In this document: positions 1-17,624 of the stretch, one piece after another
Position numbering within the stretch: the first letter of the stretch is position 1
Layout of the letters: each line of letters starts with the position of its first letter
NCBI GenBank assembly: GCA_005281725.1
Contig: SSBO01000001.1
Span: forward strand, 10,494,251 to 10,558,250
Reading direction: 5' to 3'
From: Wuchereria bancrofti
Taxonomy: Eukaryota; Nematoda; Chromadorea; Rhabditida; Onchocercidae
Length of the DNA stretch: 64,000 nt
The notes under the pieces: model-generated
Seen by the model: the letters and a program-made list of their open reading frames with translations, nothing else
What the model was told of the DNA's origin: nothing
Database searches by the model: none
Translations under genes and position numbers: made by a program

Positions 1-84
1 CAGATCGTTGACTTCTTTGCCTTCGATACTGGTAGATTCTCGAATCTGTACTGATTCCGTTCTGTGTACGTGTACTGTGGGAGT
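1..84 (-). other. Possible coding segment or exon running off the left edge
   Basis: On the minus strand an open frame begins after an AG at 86-85 and reads TPTVHVHRTESVQIREST and on to the window edge. Its base composition is clearly richer in GC than the flanking DNA. There is no ATG in this stretch, so if coding it is an internal exon or follows the SL1 copy at 112-133 in a retroposed transcript. The acceptor is poor (no pyrimidine tract). No family recognised. Confidence 0.25.
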
Positions 85-111
85 CTTCGTGAAATAGTTT
101 ATTATTCAAAC

Positions 112-133
112 CTCAAACTTGGGTAATTAAACC
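112..133 (-). other. Exact copy of the 22-nt SL1 spliced-leader sequence
   Basis: Read on the minus strand from 133 to 112, the bases begin GGTTTAATTACCC and end AAGTTTGAG. This is the full conserved nematode SL1 leader, known from knowledge of the family. The next two bases are GT (111-110), as at the donor of a true SL RNA gene. The following 100 bases do not show an obvious Sm-binding site of the RAU(4-6)GR kind or the usual SL RNA stem-loops. It may therefore be a divergent or defective SL RNA gene, or the 5' end of a retroposed trans-spliced mRNA. I cannot decide between these from the window. Confidence 0.75.
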
Positions 134-1890
134 ACAGATTAACATTAAAAATTATACAACATTACAATAACGAGTTGATACATAACACACGAATATAACT
201 TAATTATAAAACATTTAAAGATGTAAGCAAGCTAGACACTCCCCAACCGAGCCATACCATTACAAGATACTATAAATGGCTTTGTAAGGAAGAAAATTGG
301 GAGGGATTTTTTGGATGTTAAGGTTACAAAGTAGATTAAAATCACTTAAAACAATACTCTTTGTTCATTACATCATAGCTTCGCCATTGTGGCGACAATT
401 TCAATATCAGTGTTTAACATCAGTATTCAATATTAATCAATAATTCTCATTTCTTCTTTTTTTTGATATATAATTAAAATTTAATACTTTGTATTCGTGA
501 AATTTTCAAATTTTTATTTTTAGATTTAAATCATAGCACTAAAAAGAAATTAATACGTCGAGCGTTAACGTCTGGTCCAAAGATGCAAAACGTCAAACGT
601 ATTCGAACATTGAGCGGTATGTGAAGCGGAGAGAAAAAATAATTAATCAAAGTGTATAGAATTAAACGTGGAATAAAAATATCAAATAATAATTATCCGT
701 GAGACAAATTATAATAATTGCATATTTCACGTGTATAGGCGTACGTTATCTTATAATATTGTAATGAATAGAATAATTTAGGTAATAAAATTTCATAACA
801 ATAAAACTTACTAATGCATTATTTTAAGAAGTATATTTTTGTTTTCAAAATTTTGAAAGTGCAAAGATTAATTGTGAGAAATTTATTGGCTAAATGATTA
901 AATCATTGATATGCTTATCAAAGATTAATAAGCTAATTTGTTTATTTATTATATTCTTTGTTCAGTTAATTTTTATTGAATAAATAAATAATGCAAATTG
1001 TTTCAACAATAAAATATGGCTAAAGGAGAGAGAGAGACAGAGAGAGAAAGAGAGAGACTTTTGATTACGTTGATTGAATGAATAATATTTGATCAAGATT
1101 CTGTCATATTATATTTCCAAATTTGCTAATTTAAATAATAGCTAATCGGAATGTTCAGTGCAGGACATTTTCGTTGAGGAAATCAATAAAATTGTTTGGA
1201 TATTAACTTCTCCTCTCCATTTTAAATTAATTGATCTTATGGTCACCTAAGATTAAAAGCTTGAACTGACCTCTAAATTCCCTGAAGTGCAAGTTTTAAA
1301 TTCAAACTCTGTCTCGTTCATGTCTCATGTCACTTTATCGCTATTAAGTTGCAATAGTCTGAAGAATTCCTACAATAGAATCCTTTCTCTGGTAGTGTTG
1401 ACAACTCTTGGTTAAAATTCTTCGAGGTGTTTGGTATTCGGTACTTGGTGGTACTTCTGGTGTTTTTGATGGCATTTTCGCGGGAGTGTCCTGGTGTTCT
1501 GCTATAAATAGTTTTTGTAATTTTTTCCGATATTTCACTTTTTTCGTTTAAGTGGACACGATATTTCACTTTTTTTTCTTTTAATTCTCTTATTTAGTAC
1601 AGTTGCGCTGAAGTTATTATATCACTGTGGAATTGTGGTAAAATTGTGAAATAATACTCAAATCATCAGTTAGCAGCAAAATTACGATTTCTTAACTGGA
1701 CTGTGAAAATTTTAGAACCATAGCTTTTTTTTTTGATGGGTAGAGTTGAGGATTGGAAATTATCTGATCTTTATTAGATCGTAAAAGAATTATAAAATCA
1801 AAATTGTTACAGGATGATTAAATAATTAATGCATACAGTACAGCTATTGTATTCATTAATCATACTATTTGTCATCGTAACTCATAATTA
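134..1890. other. Gene-poor intergenic DNA
   Basis: AT-rich sequence with a GA-rich simple repeat at about 1025-1060. A weak candidate exon (524-616, plus strand) has an acceptor and a GT donor but cannot be linked to any other exon. Nothing else supportable is seen. Confidence 0.5.
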
Positions 1891-1897
1891 ATTTCAG
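1891..1897 (+). promoter_or_regulatory. Candidate SL trans-splice acceptor of the PH-domain gene
   Basis: ATTTCAG lies 9 nt before the ATG at 1907, after AT-rich sequence. A short leader between a TTTCAG and the start codon is the usual arrangement for trans-spliced nematode mRNAs. Confidence 0.5.
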
Positions 1898-1906
1898 GAA
1901 AATTAA

Positions 1907-3201
1907 ATGCTGGTGAATGGACGGGGTTTAGCACAGTTATGCACCGATGAGTCATACGAATCGAAATATTCCGGTACTCTATTTCTGTTACAGGTTGGTT
2001 CACTGTTATTAGTGTAAAATTTAGTGTTTAGTGTTAATGGAATAGTTAGATACTGCTTTAATATAGGTTTCATATTGTCCATAAGTCACCGTTGACATTG
2101 ACGTTCCTGTTATTGAACATGTATAGAAACTGAAATGAAAAAATATAGCATAAAATAGCAATATTTTAAGTGGAATTATTTAGTATTTGCTTATCTTTAT
2201 ATTTTTGTTCAACGAGACTTTCAAAATTTAACACATAAAAATACTTTTAAAGACATAAAATTGTTATTCTATAAATTGAAATTGAAATCTGTAAATATGA
2301 AAAAATAAACTTTGTTCTTTGTTTATAGCATTTTACAATCCAATAATTGGAAAGTTGCTTTCGTTAGGATTTAAATCATTTTTAACTGACATTTTTTTCA
2401 AACAAAGAATTTTTTTCCATTTGTATTTTAATTTGCACATGTAAATTTTAATATTAATGCGTAAGTAAGAAAATTTTTAATGATAAGAGTAAAGTACTTT
2501 GGAAATCTTTGTTATTATTGGACTTTATCATGTTGTTAGTAGCCATTACGGGAGGTTAATTATAGGATGGACGTTGGCGATCGTTGTACGCTATGTTAAA
2601 AGCTAATTTATTATTTTTATTCAATCAGCCGGAAAATGTCGGAGTTGAAGCGCCATGTATAATTCTGATTTTGGAGGACTGTTATATGGAACTGTGTGAT
2701 GATAATACAACAAAACGGTCGTATTCCTTTGAAGTCATTTTAAAAACGTATGTGACCGCCTCTGATTTTTAAAATCAACTTTGATTTGTTAAGGGTGTAG
2801 CTTCAAAGTGTAGATTAAAAATAATACTTCAAAATAGCTCGTATGGAGCTAAAGGAAATCAACCCCCAGCTAGTTAATGGTCCCGGAACAATTGCATCTT
2901 TCGACAGAACACGACCAAACCAAGCTGCCTTCTCTCTCTGCCGTTTCACCTTTTCGTCATTAATAGTGGTAGCCAATATTTTTGCTGATTTCTTATGTTT
3001 AAAATTTAACTAAAAATTGGAAAAAAAAGAAAAAGACCTTGGTAGATTTTCAGGACTGGAAGAAAGTTCACATTTGCTGCGGACAGCTTTAAGGCCTTAG
3101 AACGGTGGATTTCGTCGTTAACGGTCGCTTCACTGGAATATATTACCATCACAAAGCAGTCATTTTTGGAACAATTAAGTGACAATGAAAAAAAGACTTA
3201 A
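1907..3201 (+). CDS. Small PH-domain protein (PLEKHJ1/Sesquipedalian-like)
   Basis: Three coding exons, 1907-1993, 2566-2747 and 3054-3201, join in frame to give 138 residues ending in TAA. Almost the whole protein is one pleckstrin-homology domain. Strand 1 is SGTLFLLQ, followed across the first junction by DGRWRSLYAMLKANLLFLF, with the PH-typical W and K/R-rich strand 2. Then come LILEDCYMEL and SYSFEV, and finally FAADSFKALERWISSLTVAS, which carries the invariant Trp of the C-terminal helix. PH domains bind phosphoinositides or proteins at membranes. Single-PH proteins of this length resemble PLEKHJ1, and the strand 2-4 pattern also resembles the endosomal Sesquipedalian proteins; I cannot choose between them. 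The start was chosen because a candidate trans-splice acceptor lies 9 nt upstream. An AATAAA at 3363-3368 is a plausible poly(A) signal. Confidence 0.8.
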
Positions 3202-3362
3202 TATTAAATTAGAGAATTTTATACTGCCTAATGCTGATGGCAAAGTTCCAGTGATAAAGCAACGGAAGTGACTGTGTTATTTGATAATCAGATGATTCTT
3301 TATGAACTTTGTGCTGAAATATCATCCTCTAGTTTCGTATCTTGCATTTGTGTAGTTCCTTG

Positions 3363-3368
3363 AATAAA
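3363..3368 (+). terminator. Candidate poly(A) signal of the PH-domain gene
   Basis: AATAAA about 160 nt after the stop codon of the PH-domain gene and about 700 nt before the ARPC3 start. It is the first such hexamer in the interval. Confidence 0.4.
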
Positions 3369-4020
3369 GGAAAGTTTTGGAATTTTTCATTCTAATATAT
3401 TGTAGCATTTTTCATTCTTTGTAACTTTTGTGTGTATTTGGTTATTTATGGGTTTAAAAAATTTTTTTATATGATAAAATAACGAATTGATCTGGTGGAA
3501 AATATATTGCCTTTGCAGTTTGCAACTAGTGTGCTTCTAAAATACAGTAATTGGTATCTGGTGTACAAGGTAGATAAATCAAGCATTTTTCGAGTTACCA
3601 ACAACACTGTCATTCTTATTTTGTATATCTTTGTAAAGAAATTTTACTTTGTAAATCACTAGAATTTGCTTATCTCATTTGATTTTGAATAAATTATTAT
3701 ATTTGGGAATAGGGTTATGCAATGTGTCTCTTTATGACTGCAGTTTCTGCTTATATGCGTGTCGATTCATTTTCTTGAAGTAAAAAAGAATGTGCCAAAT
3801 AGTTCTGAGTGTTGTATAAACTGCACGAACTAGGATAGAGATCAAAAAACTGAAATGGATTAGAAAGAAAGCGGTGAGAGTTCCGGAATCCTGGGCTTTT
3901 TTATTTCTTGGAAGTTAGGTTTTCTATCCAGTTGGAAAAAGGTTCGTTCCGATGGGGTTATTTGTGTTTCTTGATGCTAGCAGCGTAATCATAGGTCATG
4001 AAATGCGTCATTTTTTTGGG
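3369..4020. other. Intergenic DNA between the PH-domain and ARPC3 genes
   Basis: AT-rich, no convincing exon on either strand. It should hold the promoter of ARPC3 if that gene is not co-transcribed with the PH-domain gene; the roughly 880-bp gap between coding ends is long for a nematode operon. Confidence 0.4.
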
Positions 4021-4029
4021 AAATTTCAG
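4021..4029 (+). promoter_or_regulatory. Candidate trans-splice acceptor of ARPC3
   Basis: AAATTTCAG ends 49 nt before the ATG at 4079, in a stretch without other upstream ATGs. It is compatible with SL1 addition. Confidence 0.35.
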
Positions 4030-4078
4030 ACGAAGATACCAACAGTTTATTGAATTCGGGAAATTGAAACGGCTGGAG

Positions 4079-5944
4079 ATGCCGGTAAGTTTTCAGTTTT
4101 TTAAACTTATAATTTAGGCTTACCAGCTTTTCATGGGGTCGTTTCTTTGTTGATACCAATTTTGTTTTTGTTAGATGATGTGCTTCGGTTTTTATGCTGA
4201 GAAGCAATTTTTTAGTTATGAGAGGACTGAAATGATGGTATTCTCTTTAAGGCATATCATTCGAAGTTTACTGATGTTACAGTAGTTGTTGGAAACATGG
4301 CAGTTCTTCCGATCCGATCAAATATCAAAGGACCCGCTCCACGGATTGGTGAGTTGCATATGTTTATATTCTGCAGTAAATGAATCTGATTTAGTGCTGT
4401 TTTCAATTTGTTAAACGTAAAATTACTTAGTTTCAATGAATCAGGTATATATTTCAAAAAAATCATCAATAATTTTTTCTTTTTTGTTAGAAAATCATCA
4501 ATAATTTTAAAAAATTTTCGTATTTGCCTTGCTTCCACTACAATAATACTGAAATGTTGAAGTTTAACAGTACTTCAGAAATAGTATTGCTAAATAGGTC
4601 AGAGTTAGAAAATCTAAGATGATGTTTATAGGTCATTTAAATCAATTGTTTCAGATGATGGTGAGGATATAATTGATGAAGCTCTCGCTTATTTTAAACC
4701 GAACATTTTTTTCCGAGAATTCGAAATTAAAAGTCCTGCCGACCGAACACTCATCTACCTGACATTGTACATTTCGGAATGTCTAAGGAAGTTACAAAAG
4801 GTAACTTTTCAAATAGGTCAATGTCAGCAGCATTTTTCTAAGGGTTTACTGTTTCTTGTTGGTCGTATAATTGTAGCTAATAAGAATTCCATGCAAGCTG
4901 TATAAAAGCTGTTTAACTTATAATTTGTTCATTCAATTTTTTAATAGCATCTTCATTAATTAACGTTGCAGACAGAACATTTTTTAGCATCATTTATGCT
5001 AGTATAATTGAAGTGTAAAGTAACATATTTCATATTTCATTAAAGGGAAGTTTATTTTAGTTATTTTATTTGGGAGTAACTAGGAAATATTTAAATATTT
5101 CTTCTAATTTTTCTATAATTTCTCTTTCTGTTTTTTTTTTTGTATTATTATTTTAGAAGAAATATTTAAAATAACTAAAAAAAAAATGAATTTTATGCAA
5201 TGAACTCCAAAAATTTATTTTTCAGAGTTCAAATAAGTCCCAAGCAGTAAAAGATTTATCAGCTTTGGCACTGAGCCATCATCTTCCAATACCAGGCGAA
5301 GCAGCTTTTCCACTGAATAGTATGTACAAGGCTCCAGCAAATCGAAGTGAAGAAGGTGAGTATGTCGTTTAGTCGGTTCTAAAATTTGATTTTAATAATA
5401 ATTGAATATTTATTTTATAATTTTCATTGCTGGCTGTTTAGATTTTTGCTTGAGGCAAGTTTATCAGTGTTTCAATGAAACAGTGATAATTATGTCTCTC
5501 TCTCACTGATTCTTGAAGCAGTGATTTCTCTTTAAATTGTTTATCAATCTGATTTTTCAGATGTTATGCGTTCATATCTCTTGCAGTTGAGACAGGAATT
5601 AGGAACACGTTTGTTAGAACATGTTTTTGGAGCGAATAGTGAAAGGCCAAATAAAGTGAGTTATTTTCTGTCAGATTCTGTAAATTTTATAAATGACAGA
5701 AATATTTGACAGAATTTTATATATTCATCAACTTTTTGTTTCTAGCATTTAGATTATCTTAAACTGTGGAAATTTCTGAGAGCATAGACAGTGTGACAAG
5801 TTTGTGTTGTCGAATACCTAAAGATTATTTTTGTTATGATATACTTTTATTATACATTTGTAAGTGTTGTTGCAGTGGTGGATGTGTTTTGCTCGAAGAC
5901 GTTTTATGGATAAGGGCCTGGTTAGTCCCGGTATTGTTTTGTAG
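4079..5944 (+). CDS. arpc3: Arp2/3 complex subunit 3 (p21-Arc)
   Basis: Six coding exons, 4079-4084, 4252-4348, 4655-4800, 5226-5355, 5561-5655 and 5876-5944, give 180 residues, the normal length for ARPC3. The first exon encodes only Met-Pro; joined to the second it gives MPAYHSKF, then [18 protein letters not shown], both family hallmarks. Exon 3 has the [13 protein letters not shown] and [16 protein letters not shown] segments, exon 4 the [12 protein letters not shown] segment, exon 5 the [14 protein letters not shown] helix, and the last exon [15 protein letters not shown] ending SPGIVL. The protein is a core subunit of the seven-subunit Arp2/3 complex that nucleates branched actin filaments. 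All junctions are GT-AG and phases agree. No broken or missing segment is seen. Confidence 0.94.
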
Positions 5945-7730
5945 AAATGTTTCCAAGAAAAGATGATGTGATTGTTAGAAATCGAAATTATTTCAAAGCT
6001 TATGTTTTTTTCTCGCCCTCGCTGTTTTTTTTTTCCCAAATGTTTGCACACTTAAATTTTCATTTTTATATCAAGACATAATATGTCATGATATAAAAAT
6101 GTGAAAATATTTAAAGGAGGAAACATATCTGTTCAATTCATTCAAATTTATATATTAGAAGCAATCATTTATCGTTTATGGATTGAATCTTTTCTGCTAA
6201 ATCAACTTATAATTTGTGTATTATCATGAAGAAAACTCTTGTTTTTGAATGATAGAAATTAAACAACGACTTGTTTTTAAATGCTTAGCATTTGAATTCT
6301 GAAACATTTCGACTTTTGTTCCATTAAGTTTGAAGTTTAAATCCAAACAAAATTTAGTACTATAAAATTTGCCTCGAAATGAATCGCTGTTTGTGTTAGT
6401 TCCTGAACTAAACTTTCGATTGTCAGCTTTCGGGATTATTCTCCTACTTGCATTTTTGACTGTTTAGTTATTTAATTTAATCTTCATGTTGAGAAAAGCC
6501 TAACTGTTCTCAGCAACAAGTACGGGTAATAGCCATAATAATAAGTCATTAGTTTTGGAACATTAAATGAAATAAGAAAGATTTCAGAACTTTTGAGTAA
6601 TCATTTGATTAATATGTTTAATTTTGTTTTTGTTCATTTTAATTCATTGATAACGTTGTATATTTATTCTTTTGCTTTATGAAGTCAGAAATAAATTATT
6701 TCAAATTCTTATTTCGTATTTTTGCATTTGTGGAATTAAAAAAAAAAGAGAAAAATTGCTTTTGATTTTAATCTTCAATTCTTTGTGTTAGAATTATTTG
6801 TTGATATGAATAGTTCTGAATGCGAAATTTTTCAAAAAAAAAAAGAAAATTTCTTTTGCTGTATTTCTTAAATTGGCAATGGTTTGCTTTATTTATGAAA
6901 GTAAGATTGGTGGACGAAGGAAGAGAAATGCAAGTTATAATGATGGAATATGATACTAATTATTGAATATAATACGGAAATAAAAAATTAGAGCTAATTA
7001 TTGAAATATTTAAATGATTTTATTTCTCACTTTCTTTTTTATTACTAATCCTTTGCACTATGAGAGAGGTTTGTTGCTTTTATTTCTTTTTATATTATAA
7101 CTCAAAAATAATCTAAACTATATGAATTTATTTATTTATTTTTCATTATAATTATAAACTGATGACAATATTAAAATTACTTTTTTGAGAAATTTAAAGC
7201 AAGGAATTTTGAATTTAATTTTAAAATTAAAACAATTAGAAATTATTGTAATTTTTATTAGCATTCATTATTTTAGTTGATAATGCAGATGGCTGCTGCA
7301 TGGTTGGATGGATTAATGATAAGACATATTATTGATTATATCAATTAACATTTTGAATAGTTTAATAAAGAATTAATGTTAACTGATATAATTAATAATA
7401 TACGCTGTAGTCAATGATAATATAAATTTATCACTCGATGCATGTGATAAGAATGTAATTTACAATTTCTTGAACTTCATTTATTCAATTTTTATGAATA
7501 CATAATGTGTGATTTAAAAAAAAATAATAATTAAGATAATTAAGTCTTAATGATAAGACAAATTTATCAATCGATGCTGAACATACATTTTTGATGATAA
7601 TAAATAATAACAAATAAAAAAAATTTGTTAATAATAGTATCTTTAATGATAAATTAGTGATAATAAATTGATGATAATGATAAATAATAGTAATTTAAAA
7701 AGATTTTTTTTTTTTCATGGATATCATTTT
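5945..7730. other. Intergenic DNA downstream of ARPC3
   Basis: AT-rich with many poly-A/poly-T runs and AATAAA-like hexamers (for example 6690-6695), so the ARPC3 3' end cannot be placed with confidence. Short open stretches have neither splice context nor protein-like composition. Confidence 0.4.
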
Positions 7731-7754
7731 ATTTAGGATTTTTACAATTCTATT

Positions 7755-10716
7755 ATGAAATACAGAAAGATGCGAGCACGTTTTGATCAAAGACAGGAAT
7801 TAAAAAATGAATATGAATTATTGATTAAATTCGATGAGCATACATATGATTTATTTGGATTATATCAGCAAGCGATTGTTGGTGATATCAATGTACCAAG
7901 TATTATCATGATTTTATCATTTCTTTTAGTAATATTTGATTAAATTAAGTTTTAAAAAAAAAAAAAAAATTTCTAATATATGTATGCATATTAGTTATTT
8001 AAAATATTAGTTATTTCGTTTTCTTTTCTTTTAAATAATTTAAAATAAACAAAATATGATTTTTTGTTTTTTTCTTTTTGATACATGCATAAATATATTT
8101 TGTTTTTAGTAATTGAAAGAAAAAAAAAATAATTTTATTTTTCTTCATCATTTATTCATTTAGGTAAACAAATGAAAAAATTTTTTTAATTTGATTTATT
8201 GTTGATTACTAATTATTTTATTTTTACCAAATTAATATCAATGTTTACATCTACATAAATTTATTTGTCTAATATTCGAAATATTCCAAAATTCTATTTC
8301 AATTTTTTAAAACAGTTGTAAAATTGATGTTTTAGAAAAAGATTGAAATAGTTCAATAATTTCAATAAAATGTAGAAAAATTAAAATAATTCAATAATTT
8401 CAATAAAATGTAGAAAAATTAAAATAATTCAATAATTTCAATAAAATGTAGAAAAATTAAAATAATTCAATAATTTCGATAAGATGTAGAAAAATTAAAA
8501 TAATTCAATGATTTCAATAAAATGTAGAAAAATCAAAATAGTTCAATAATTTCAATAAAATGTAGAAAAGTTAAAATAATTCAATAATTTCAATAAAATG
8601 TAGGAAAATTAAAATAAATCAGTAATTTCAATAAAATGTAGAAAAATTAAAATAATTCAATAATTTCAATAAAATGTAGAAAAATTAAAATAGTTCAATA
8701 ATGTCAAATAATAAAATGTATTTCAAATTTTTGGAAAATTTAAATTTCCATAGAATTATTAACAATTTTACACAGAATAATAATTATAGAAATGAATTAT
8801 CGTGACCCAAATGAAATGTCATATATGTGGTCATGGATTAAGGGAAATCGTAAATGGCATGCATGGAATAAGTGCAAAGGTTAACTAATATAATTCAAAT
8901 TTTTTTTAATTTAATTGAATTTTATGAATTTTCAGTGGAAAAAAATTTTTAATTAAACATTAAAGATATTACAAAATTTAAGCTTCATTATTTTTTTAAA
9001 AAATAATTAAATAGTTACTTTAGCAATTGCGCTTTTCTTTTCAAATTAATTGTTTTTTTTTTTTTTTTTAATATTTGACAAATTATTAGTTAAACTTTTT
9101 ATTGTATTTTTTTTAAAATTTTATTTTATGTTTATCAAAAGATGATGCAATGCGTTTATATGTGGAAAGAATGAATGAATTGGAGAAAGAATTGGATAGA
9201 CTTATAGATGATTGGAAAGATGAATTAGATCCAAGAGTTCCGGATAAAAATGCATGGGTACCGGAAGAGGAAGCGGAACAATTTCAGAAATTTATGGAAC
9301 AAGCAAAACGTGAACGAAGGTATATAGCATTTATGAAATATTAATACAAACAAAAAAAAAAAAAAGAAAAATTAATTTTTTTAATTGTTGGTTCATTTTT
9401 TTTTTTTTTTTGTTTATTGTTTATTAATTCATTAATATAAAATATTGATGAAAAAAAATACGACCAATTCAATATATTGTTAAAATTATTATTAGTTTAT
9501 TAATTCATTAAAATACAAAAAGTATGAAATTATAAAATGTTAACATAGTTGATTAATTCAATATATTTTGAATTTATCAATTTATTTTTTAAGATACTAA
9601 TTAATGAATTATTTATTTTAAAAAAAAAAAANTAATTTCAATAAAATGTAGAAAAATTAAAATAGTTCAATAATGTCAAATAATAAAATGTATTTCAAAT
9701 TTTTGGAAAATTTAAATTTCCATAGAATTATTAACAATTTTACACAGAATAATAATTATAGAAATGAATTATCGTGACCCAAATGAAATGTCATATATGT
9801 GGTCATGGATTAAGGGAAATCGTAAATGGCATGCATGGAATAAGTGCAAAGGTTAACTAATATAATTCAAATTTTTTTTAATTTAATTGAATTTTATGAA
9901 TTTTCAGTGGAAAAAAATTTTTAATTAAACATTAAAGATATTACAAAATTTAAGCTTCATTATTTTTTTAAAAAATAATTAAATAGTTACTTTAGCAATT
10001 GCGCTTTTCTTTTCAAATTAATTGTTTTTTTTTTTTTTTTTAATATTTGACAAATTATTAGTTAAACTTTTTATTGTATTTTTTTTAAAATTTTATTTTA
10101 TGTTTATCAAAAGATGATGCAATGCGTTTATATGTGGAAAGAATGAATGAATTGGAGAAAGAATTGGATAGACTTATAGATGATTGGAAAGATGAATTAG
10201 ATCCAAGAGTTCCGGATAAAAATGCATGGGTACCGGAAGAGGAAGCGGAACAATTTCAGAAATTTATGGAACAAGCAAAACGTGAACGAAGGTATATAGC
10301 ATTTATGAAATATTAATACAAACAAAAAAAAAAAAAAGAAAAATTAATTTTTTTAATTGTTGGTTCATTTTTTTTTTTTTTTTGTTTATTGTTTATTAAT
10401 TCATTAATATAAAATATTGATGAAAAAAAATACGACCAATTCAATATATTGTTAAAATTATTATTAGTTTATTAATTCATTAAAATACAAAAAGTATGAA
10501 ATTATAAAATGTTAACATAGTTGATTAATTCAATATATTTTGAATTTATCAATTTATTTTTTAAGATACTAATTAATGAATTATTTATTTTAAAAAAAAA
10601 AAAAGTTTATAAATATTAAATTTTACTATCATCTATTAATGCTATTTTATGTTTACAGAGAACGTGATGCATTAAAAAAACAGAAGGAAATTGAAGATGG
10701 AATGTGGGATGAATGA
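7755..10716 (+). CDS. Acyl-CoA-binding protein with acidic/basic C-terminal extension
   Basis: Exons 7755-7899, 8790-8879, 9142-9319 and 10659-10716 join in frame to 156 residues. The ACBP fold is recognised from LFGLYQQAIVGDIN (about residues 33-46), WIKGNRKWHAWNK, which matches the family's GKAKWDAW region, and DDAMRLYVERMNELE, which matches EDAMKAYVEKVEEL. ACBPs bind long-chain acyl-CoA in the cytosol. By eye the Lys next to the binding Tyr (YKQATVGD in the family) is Gln here (Y37-Q38-Q39). About ten extra residues lie between the VGD and KWHAW segments. The last 60 or so residues form a charged, probably helical tail rich in Glu, Lys and Arg. ATTTAG at 7731-7736 is a likely trans-splice site. 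Exons 2 and 3 occur again, identically, at 9762-9851 and 10114-10291 inside the duplication around the N at 9632. Including both sets would break the frame, so one set is used here. Confidence 0.86.
8332..8705. repeat. 38-bp minisatellite in ACBP intron 1
   Basis: About nine head-to-tail copies of a 38-bp unit containing TTTCAATAAAATGTAG, with a few substitutions between copies. The phrase ATGTAG recurs every 38 bases from about 8371 to 8675. The 971-bp duplication begins inside the last copy. Confidence 0.9.
8661..9631. repeat. First copy of a 971-bp direct duplication
   Basis: Bases 8661-9631 reappear at 9633-10603 with a constant offset of 972. No difference was found in the stretches I compared, including homopolymer lengths. 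The copy contains ACBP exons 2 and 3. The two copies are separated only by one ambiguous base. Confidence 0.92.
9632..9632. other. Single ambiguous base (N) at the duplication junction
   Basis: The only non-ACGT base noticed in the window. It sits exactly between the two copies of the 971-bp repeat and probably marks an assembly join. Confidence 0.9.
9633..10603. repeat. Second copy of the 971-bp direct duplication
   Basis: Apparently identical to 8661-9631, including a second ACBP exon 2 (9762-9851) and exon 3 (10114-10291). It runs directly into the unique DNA that carries the last ACBP exon, so this copy is the one joined to the correct downstream sequence. Confidence 0.92.
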
Positions 10717-11340
10717 AATAAATATTGAAAATTTTAATTTTAATAGATTAGAAAAATTTTACGCAAATTCTAAAAATATAAAAACGGTGCATTTTTTTTT
10801 TTAATTTCTTGTTTTATTTCAAAAAATTCTATTATGAATTGTTTCAAATGGTATTATTTCAATATTTGAATGTATTTCTTTGATCGATTGATTACATTTA
10901 TATCACTTTGATATTTGTCAATGACAATTTTGAATTTATTATATATTTTAATAATTTAGAAAAAATGCAAGAAAAAGATTTCATTAAAATTTTTTGTTTT
11001 CCTTTTTGACTTTTTATTATAGAAACTTTTATGCAAATTAAATTGTTTTATTAATTATAAAATAATTTAATTTCCAAAAAAAGAAAAAGTTTTTTTGGAA
11101 TAAAAATTATCATTCAGTACAAATTTTTATTATTAAATTAATTAAAATTACAATAGGAATTCCATAGTAGTATTAAGAATTTTCATATAAATTTTTCGAA
11201 AATGTGAAAAAGAAAAATTAAAAATAAATATTTACAATAAAAGATTGAATTATAATTCTTTCTTCTTTTTTTTCGCATATTGCATTTACAATTAATTTTT
11301 CAAATAAAATAAATTTAAAATAATTAAATAATTTTTCATC
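10717..11340. other. Convergent intergenic DNA
   Basis: Separates the 3' end of the ACBP gene (+) from the 3' end of the membrane-protein gene (-). AT-rich with AATAAA-like hexamers on both strands; it should contain both 3' UTRs. No coding signal seen. Confidence 0.4.
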
Positions 11341-17554
<6,214 letters not shown>

Positions 17555-17624
17555 TTATTATTGATGCAAACATAGCATTAAGATTATCCGATAACAATTC
17601 TAGGCTCAAGGCTATTTTCCTAAA

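Noticed and set aside
524..616. Plus-strand open exon with TTTTTAG acceptor and GT donor (KKKLIRRALTSG and on)
   Set aside because: It cannot be joined in frame to any other exon; continuing into the next good acceptor meets a stop. A chance open stretch remains likely.
1907..5944. Operon joining the PH-domain gene and ARPC3
   Set aside because: The gap of almost 900 bp and a poly(A) signal within it give no positive support.
8661..10603. Real tandem exon duplication in the ACBP gene
   Set aside because: Perfect identity, a single N at the junction, and a frame break if both exon sets are used make an assembly artefact more likely.
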